Below, piece after piece: positions 7,937 to 12,317 of a DNA stretch of 12,317 nt. Source of the stretch: Pseudomonadota bacterium (GTDB lineage Bacteria > Pseudomonadota > Gammaproteobacteria > Xanthomonadales > Rhodanobacteraceae). How positions within the stretch are numbered: the stretch's first letter is position 1; the number at the start of each line of letters is the position of its first letter. The notes beneath the pieces are model-generated. The model had not been told where the DNA came from, searched no databases, and saw nothing but the letters and a program-made list of their open reading frames with translations. The translations under genes and the position numbers were made by a program. The DNA lies in contig JAFEEK010000463.1 in assembly GCA_018241165.1 (NCBI GenBank), positions 1 to 12,317 on the forward strand, read 5' to 3'.

Positions 7937-9229
7937 ATGCGCGAATCGCCTGCCGTCCAATCCGCGGAGCGGGAAGTTTTTTCCCCAAGCCAGCTCGTGC
8001 GCCAGGCGCGCGAACTGCTCGAAGATGCGTTTCCGCTGATCTGGGTCGAGGGCGAGATTTCCAATTTTTCGCGGCCCGCTTCCGGACATCTGTATTTCAG
8101 CCTCAAGGATGCGCAGGCGCAGGTACGCTGTGCGATGTTCAAACCGAAAAGCACCTGGCTGCGCTTCAAGCCGGCCGATGGCATGCGCGTGCTGGCGCGC
8201 GCGCGCGTCGGCTTGTACGAGGCGCGCGGCGAATTCCAGCTGATCGTCGAACACCTCGAAGAAGCCGGCGAAGGCGCCTTGCTGCGCGCCTTTGCAGAAC
8301 TCAAGGCAAGGCTTGCCGCCGAAGGCCTGTTCGATCCCGCCGGCAAGCGCCCGATTCCCAAACTGCCGCGGCGCATCGGCATCATCACCTCGCCCACCGG
8401 CGCCGCGATTCGCGACGTGCTCAGCGTGATTGCACGGCGTTTTCCGTTGGCGCAGATCGAAATCCTGCCGGTGCCGGTGCAAGGCAATCAAGCGCCGCCG
8501 GCAATCGTTGCTGCACTCGCCGCCGCATCGACAGCACGCCGCCACGACGTGCTGCTGCTCACCCGCGGCGGCGGTTCGCTGGAAGACTTGTGGGCGTTCA
8601 ACGACGAAGCGCTCGCGCGCGCGATTCGTTCCTGTCCGATTCCGGTCGTCTGCGCCATCGGTCACGAGATCGATTTCACCATCGCCGACTTCGCCGCCGA
8701 CCTGCGTGCGCCAACGCCGTCGGCTGCGGCGGAACTGCTGGTACCGGACGCGAATGAAATCCTGCGCGCCCTGAATCACGTCCGCGCGCGACTGGACCAG
8801 TGGGTTCGCCACCATCTGCATGCGCATGCGCAGCGCAGCGATCACGCGCTGGCCCGATTGCGCGCGCAACACCCGCGACAACGCCTGCGCCTGGGCGGCG
8901 AACGACTTGCCAACCTGGAGGCGCGCCTGCATCGCCTGCATCCAGCCAGTACGCTGGCGCGGCATGCCGATACCCTGCGCATCGGCATCGAGCGCATGCG
9001 CGTGCAACTCGCACATCGCCTGCGCGCGCGCGAACTGCAACTCAGTGAGCTGGCGCGCGCGTTGAACGCGGTCAGTCCGCTGGCGACACTGCAACGCGGC
9101 TACGCCATCCTCGTCGATCGCGAAAGCGGAAGCGTCGTGCGCAACGCCGCCGCCGCGCGTGAAGTCATCCGTTTCGCGGCGCGCCTCGTCGACGGCGAGA
9201 TTTCGCTTGTCCGCGATCCGGAGCACTGA
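7937..9229 (+). CDS. xseA: Exodeoxyribonuclease VII large subunit
   Basis: XseA is the catalytic subunit of exonuclease VII, which together with several XseB subunits degrades single-stranded DNA to oligonucleotides during repair and recombination in the cytoplasm. The 430 residues match the family length. An N-terminal OB-fold (about 13-110) carries SQLVRQARELLE, WVEGEISNF and GHLYFSLKD. The catalytic domain holds GIITSPTGAAIRDVL (D160), TRGGGSLEDLWAFN (R210) and IGHEIDFTIADFAADLRAPTPSAAAE (H243, D246), all family hallmarks. A long Arg/Leu-rich coiled-coil region follows, and the C-terminal SPLATLQRGYAIL is also typical. The ATG at 7937 gives the normal N-terminus; an upstream TTG at 7880 would add 19 atypical residues and overlaps the likely -35 box. 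No strong Shine-Dalgarno sequence is seen. The small subunit gene xseB is not in the window. The transporter gene follows after 3 bp. Confidence 0.96.
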   Translation: MRESPAVQSAEREVFSPSQLVRQARELLEDAFPLIWVEGEISNFSRPASGHLYFSLKDAQAQVRCAMFKPKSTWLRFKPADGMRVLARARVGLYEARGEFQLIVEHLEEAGEGALLRAFAELKARLAAEGLFDPAGKRPIPKLPRRIGIITSPTGAAIRDVLSVIARRFPLAQIEILPVPVQGNQAPPAIVAALAAASTARRHDVLLLTRGGGSLEDLWAFNDEALARAIRSCPIPVVCAIGHEIDFTIADFAADLRAPTPSAAAELLVPDANEILRALNHVRARLDQWVRHHLHAHAQRSDHALARLRAQHPRQRLRLGGERLANLEARLHRLHPASTLARHADTLRIGIERMRVQLAHRLRARELQLSELARALNAVSPLATLQRGYAILVDRESGSVVRNAAAAREVIRFAARLVDGEISLVRDPEH

Positions 9230-9232
9230 CCG

Positions 9233-9928
9233 ATGCGCCCTCGCCATCACGAAAACCATTTCACCCAACGCATCGGTTGGCTGCGCGCCGCCGTGCTCGG
9301 CGCCAACGACGGCATCATTTCCACCGCCAGCCTCATTCTCGGCGTCGCCGCTGCGCATGCCTCGCGCGAATCGATTCTTACCGCCGGTGTTGCCAGCCTC
9401 GTCGCCGGCGCCATGTCGATGGCGGCCGGCGAATACGTGTCGGTGAGTTCCCAATCCGACATGGAAGAGGCCGAAACCGAGACCGAACGCAAGGAACTGG
9501 AAAGCAACAGTGCCGCCGAACACAAGGAATTGGCGAACATCTACGCCAAACGCGGCCTCACACCGCATCTTGCCAACGAAGTCGCCACGCAGCTGATGGC
9601 GCACGATGCGCTCGACGCGCACCTGCGCGACGAACTGGGCATTTCCGAAACGCTGAAGGCGCGGCCGCTGCAGGCGGCGTCCGCATCGGCGATTACCTAT
9701 GCCGTTGGCGCGGCGCTGCCGCTGCTCAGCTTGTTCGTGGCGACGCCATCAACCGTAACCATCGTCGTGCCGCTGGTTTCGCTGATCGTGCTCACCCTGC
9801 TCGGCGGCCTTGCCGCGAGCGCTGGCGGCGCCAGTGTCGTGAAGGGCGCGCTGCGCGTGCTGTTCTGGGGAGCGATCGCAATGGCAGTGACGGCGGGCCT
9901 GGGCGCGCTGTTCGGCGCTGTCGGGTAG
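9233..9928 (+). CDS. VIT1/CCC1-family Fe(II)/Mn(II) transporter
   Basis: This 231-residue inner-membrane protein has the VIT family layout. Two N-terminal transmembrane helices (about 17-40 and 46-70) contain GANDGIISTASLILGV (D26) and AGAMSMAAGEYVSV (M61, M63, E67). An acidic cytosolic segment (about 75-145) is rich in Glu, Asp and His and matches the metal-binding domain between helices 2 and 3. Three further helices follow (about 148-170, 173-196 and 205-230). Family members move ferrous iron or manganese out of the cytoplasm; which metal applies here cannot be read from the sequence. The ATG lies 3 bp after the xseA stop and a GGAG (9220-9223) inside the end of xseA sits 9 bases before it, so translation is probably coupled. 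No iron or manganese regulator site is evident upstream, and expression presumably follows xseA. Confidence 0.92.
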   Translation: MRPRHHENHFTQRIGWLRAAVLGANDGIISTASLILGVAAAHASRESILTAGVASLVAGAMSMAAGEYVSVSSQSDMEEAETETERKELESNSAAEHKELANIYAKRGLTPHLANEVATQLMAHDALDAHLRDELGISETLKARPLQAASASAITYAVGAALPLLSLFVATPSTVTIVVPLVSLIVLTLLGGLAASAGGASVVKGALRVLFWGAIAMAVTAGLGALFGAVG

Positions 9929-9940
9929 GCTGTCGTGCAT

Positions 9941-9970
9941 TTGACGCCCGCCTTGGCTGCGGACGACAAT
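9941..9970 (+). promoter_or_regulatory. Candidate promoter of the acetolactate synthase-like gene
   Basis: TTGACG (9941-9946; 5 of 6 to consensus) and GACAAT (9965-9970; 4 of 6, keeping A, A, A and T) are separated by 18 bases in the 68-bp gap after the transporter gene. Transcription would start near 9977, about 20 bases before the ATG. The gene can therefore be expressed independently of xseA and the transporter, though read-through is also possible because no terminator is visible in the gap. Confidence 0.45.
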
Positions 9971-9985
9971 CGGAAAACATCAAAT

Positions 9986-9990
9986 GGGGA
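9986..9990 (+). promoter_or_regulatory. Ribosome binding site deciding the start at 9997
   Basis: GGGGA ends 6 bases before the ATG at 9997. The reading frame is open far upstream through the transporter gene, so this site is what fixes the start. The resulting N-terminus, MKASDLFVKALE, is that of the enzyme family. An ATG at 9984 is in another frame. Confidence 0.6.
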
Positions 9991-9996
9991 AACGCG

Positions 9997-11637
9997 ATGA
10001 AGGCCTCCGACCTGTTCGTCAAGGCGCTCGAAGCCGAGCACGTGCATTACGTGTTCGGTATTCCGGGCGAGGAAAACCTCGACCTGCTCGAATCGCTGCG
10101 CACTTCCTCGATCAAACTGATCCTGACCCGCCACGAGCAGGCCGCCGGTTTCATGGCCGCTACGTACGGGCGCCTCACCGGAAAGGCCGGCGTGTGCCTG
10201 GCCACGCTCGGACCCGGCGCGACCAACTTCGTCACCGCCGCCGCCTATGCGGAACTCGGCGGCATGCCGATGCTCATGCTCACCGGACAAAAGCCGATCA
10301 AGGTGTCCAAGCAAGGGCATTTCCAGATCGTCGACGTGGTCGACATGATGAAGCCGCTGACCAAGTACACGCGGCAGATCGTTTCCGCCGACAACATCCC
10401 CGCGCGCGTGCGCGAAGCGTTCCGCCGCGCGGAGGAAGAACGCCCAGGCGCCACGCACCTGGAGTTGCCCGAGGACATCGCCCACGATCCGACCGACGCA
10501 CCGCTGATCCACGCGAGTTATCACCGCCGTCCGATCGCCGACGAGAAGAGCATCGCCCACGCCGTGGAGGCCGTGAACGCGGCCAAGCATCCGATACTCA
10601 TGATTGGTGCAGCCGCCAATCGCAAGCTGTGCAGCAAGATGCTGCGCGAATTCGTCGATGCGACCGGCATCCCGTTCTTCACCACGCAGATGGGCAAGGG
10701 CGTGCTCGACGAAACCCATCCATTGTGGCTGGGCAACGCGGCACTGTCGGACGGCGATTTCGTGCATCGCGCGATCGAACATGCCGACTGCATCATCAAC
10801 GTCGGCCACGACGTGATCGAAAAACCGCCGTTCTTCATGCGCACCGGCCGGCGCACGGTGATCCACGTCAACTTCGCCAGCGCCGAAGTCGATACCGTGT
10901 ACTTCCCGCAGATCGAGGTGATCGGCGACGTCGGCAATTCGGTGTGGCGCATGAAACAGCGCATCGCGCCGTGCCCGCACTGGGATTTTTCCTACTTCAC
11001 GACCGTGCGCAAGCACCTCGACGCGCATCTGGCGCAAGGTGCGGACGACGCGCGCTGGCCGATCTATCCGCAACGCCTCGTCGCCGACGTGCGCAAGACG
11101 GTGCCGTCCAATGGCATCGTGTGCCTGGACAACGGCATGTACAAGATCTGGTTCGCGCGCTACTACCGCTGCCGTGAGCCGAACACGCTGCTGCTCGACA
11201 ATGCGCTGGCGACGATGGGCGCGGGATTTCCGTCGGCGATCGCCGCGAAGATCGTGCATCCGAATCGAAAAGTGGTTGCGGTGGCGGGAGACGGCGGCTT
11301 CATGATGAACTCGCAGGAACTGGAAACCGCGGTACGCCTGAAATTGGACATCGTGATCCTGCTGTTGCGCGACAACGCCTACGGCATGATCAAGTGGAAA
11401 CAGGCGAACATGAAGTTCCCTACCTTCGGCATGGACATGGGCAATCCGGATTTCGTCGCCTACGCGCAAAGCTACGGCGCGCACGGACATCGCCCAGCAT
11501 CAGTCGCCGAATTCGCGCCACTGCTGGCCAAATGCCTCGACACGCCGGGCGTGCACCTGATCGACGTGCCGATCGACTATTCCGACAACGACCGGATATT
11601 GAATCGCGAGATCAAGGAATTGTCGGCAGGAATTTAG
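9997..11637 (+). CDS. Acetolactate synthase-like thiamine-diphosphate enzyme (catabolic AlsS type)
   Basis: This 546-residue cytoplasmic enzyme has the three-domain plan of the acetolactate synthase/pyruvate oxidase family. The N-terminal PYR domain (about 1-165) has VFGIPGEENLDLL, catalytic Glu47 in RHEQAAGFMA and ATLGPGATN. A central domain spans about 190-330. The C-terminal PP domain (about 365-530) has the ThDP/Mg motif beginning AGDGGFMMN (D432) and ending RDNAYG (N460). The region around INVGHDVIEKPPF, the YRCREPNTLLLDN segment and the ending DVPIDYSDN match Bacillus-type catabolic AlsS. The RFDDR-type FAD region of anabolic enzymes is absent. AlsS condenses two pyruvates to 2-acetolactate. 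The helix after N460 reads MIKWKQ where Bacillus AlsS has MVAFQQ, so substrate preference may differ. No regulatory small subunit and no acetolactate decarboxylase gene are nearby. The fold and cofactor are certain; the exact substrate is inferred. Confidence 0.85.
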   Translation: MKASDLFVKALEAEHVHYVFGIPGEENLDLLESLRTSSIKLILTRHEQAAGFMAATYGRLTGKAGVCLATLGPGATNFVTAAAYAELGGMPMLMLTGQKPIKVSKQGHFQIVDVVDMMKPLTKYTRQIVSADNIPARVREAFRRAEEERPGATHLELPEDIAHDPTDAPLIHASYHRRPIADEKSIAHAVEAVNAAKHPILMIGAAANRKLCSKMLREFVDATGIPFFTTQMGKGVLDETHPLWLGNAALSDGDFVHRAIEHADCIINVGHDVIEKPPFFMRTGRRTVIHVNFASAEVDTVYFPQIEVIGDVGNSVWRMKQRIAPCPHWDFSYFTTVRKHLDAHLAQGADDARWPIYPQRLVADVRKTVPSNGIVCLDNGMYKIWFARYYRCREPNTLLLDNALATMGAGFPSAIAAKIVHPNRKVVAVAGDGGFMMNSQELETAVRLKLDIVILLLRDNAYGMIKWKQANMKFPTFGMDMGNPDFVAYAQSYGAHGHRPASVAEFAPLLAKCLDTPGVHLIDVPIDYSDNDRILNREIKELSAGI

Positions 11638-11649
11638 GACGCCGCCGAA

Positions 11650-12317
11650 TCACTTGAGCGAATTGAATCCGAACGCCCATTTCCAGGCGCCGCCGTCCTT
11701 CACGTAGATTTCATTGACATAAATTTTTTGTCCGCCGATATCCTGCCCGCCGCAGGTCCCCACGTACGTTCCGGTCAACGTCAGGATGCCGACGGTCGGC
11801 GAAACGGACGTTCCAACAGCATTCGCCACGTTGTAGCCACTGACTTCGCATAGAGGGCTCGTCCACGCCTTTACCGTGGCGGCTTTGTCCGCGGTAAACG
11901 TACCGTAAATGTCGACGAAGGCAATCTCGTTTGCGGTCGTGGCATTGATCTTTTCGGCATCGTGCCGCATCCACCCATCCTCCACGGCATTGTCGACCGC
12001 CAACAGCGCACTGGTGATCGGATCGCGGACCGCATTATGTGCCGTGCCCCCCGTGCCGACGTCTTTTGCGGTGTGAACGTCATTTCCGATCTGGGCGCTT
12101 TTCTTGTTCGCCAACGGCGCGCCGGGATCGACGATCGCGTTTTCGCCATGAAAAACCGCCTGCCATCTGTCGCCGTTCCGGATCCACATCGTTGCTGCAC
12201 GAACCGGGCTGGGCATTGCCTCGGTCTGGCCATTTTCCGTGCAGCTACCCTGCATGTTCGATACATAGCTGAGCACATACGCGTCGTTGTCGATTTTCAG
12301 CATCTGCGATTCGGTCA
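11650..12317 (-). CDS. Tandem SnoaL/DUF4440-like (NTF2 fold) protein, 5'-partial
   Basis: The frame remains open to the right edge. An ATG at 12303 is preceded in frame by codons for TESQ with no stop, so it is probably internal and the true start is outside. The visible part holds the end of one NTF2-like domain (AATMWIRNGDRWQAVFHGE, like the final strands of DUF4440 domains). A linker and a second, complete-looking NTF2-like domain follow, the latter starting near AVRDPITSALLAVDNAVEDGW and ending GGAWKWAFGFNSLK. Such domains are small cupped folds used both as enzymes and as ligand-binding modules; no catalytic Asp/His set can be assigned here. Three cysteines are visible, one in each of QGSC, PLCEV and GTCGG. 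The last two lie in the second domain and could pair, which would suit an exported protein, but no signal peptide can be checked. The gene converges on the acetolactate synthase-like gene with 12 bp between stops and no clear terminator. Confidence 0.7.
   Translation of the reverse strand, partial: TESQMLKIDNDAYVLSYVSNMQGSCTENGQTEAMPSPVRAATMWIRNGDRWQAVFHGENAIVDPGAPLANKKSAQIGNDVHTAKDVGTGGTAHNAVRDPITSALLAVDNAVEDGWMRHDAEKINATTANEIAFVDIYGTFTADKAATVKAWTSPLCEVSGYNVANAVGTSVSPTVGILTLTGTYVGTCGGQDIGGQKIYVNEIYVKDGGAWKWAFGFNSLK

Noticed and set aside
7844..9622. Long minus-strand frame covering xseA and part of the transporter gene
   Set aside because: It spans two independently recognisable genes and their junction and has no family motif. 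It is a GC-bias artefact.
9277..9996. Upstream extension of the acetolactate synthase-like frame, suggesting a fusion or longer protein
   Set aside because: The frame is open but reads Arg-rich nonsense through the transporter gene. The ribosome binding site at 9986-9990 and the family-typical N-terminus set the start at 9997.
9697..11490. Long minus-strand frame opposite the transporter and acetolactate synthase-like genes
   Set aside because: It has the same low-complexity Val/His/Asp/Arg composition as the other shadows and covers two well-supported genes.
11638..11649. Possible terminator between the convergent acetolactate synthase-like and SnoaL-like genes
   Set aside because: The 12-bp gap and its flanks show no convincing inverted repeat or T-tract.

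Overview
This GC-rich window has very few non-coding bases. It looks like chromosome from a gammaproteobacterium, most likely a member of the Xanthomonadales (Rhodanobacteraceae-like). That placement is an inference from base composition, protein style and the presence of proteobacterial-type xseA; no marker gene fixes the taxon.

Layout, left to right. (1) Positions 1-1512, +: the 3' part of an outer-membrane beta-barrel protein whose start lies outside the window. (2) 1522-5400, +: a very large exported protein with ten CxxCH haem-binding motifs, followed by a C-terminal LVIVD-type beta-propeller. Only 9 bp separate it from the barrel gene, so the two are very probably co-transcribed. (3) 5407-7836, -: a signalling protein with two receiver domains (one degenerate) and degenerate GGDEF and EAL domains. 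It converges on the cytochrome gene, and a 12-bp-stem hairpin holds both stop codons. (4) 7937-9229, +: xseA, the exodeoxyribonuclease VII large subunit, divergent from gene 3 across about 100 bp that carries a plausible promoter on each strand. (5) 9233-9928, +: a VIT/CCC1-family Fe/Mn transporter, 3 bp after xseA and probably translationally coupled. (6) 9997-11637, +: a stand-alone thiamine-diphosphate enzyme resembling catabolic acetolactate synthase (AlsS), with its own ribosome binding site and a candidate sigma70-like promoter. (7) 11650-12317, -: the 3' part of a protein with two SnoaL/DUF4440-like (NTF2 fold) domains, running off the right edge.

The part most likely to be undescribed is the left third. 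A porin-like barrel sits beside a decahaem cytochrome fused to a propeller, with the haems spread over about 730 residues. This has the logic of a porin-cytochrome electron conduit but not the architecture of MtrAB. The rest is housekeeping or metabolic genes with some individual oddities, notably the non-catalytic-looking c-di-GMP-type protein. No rRNA, tRNA, CRISPR array, insertion sequence or phage gene is visible, and no gene-free stretch exceeds about 100 bp.
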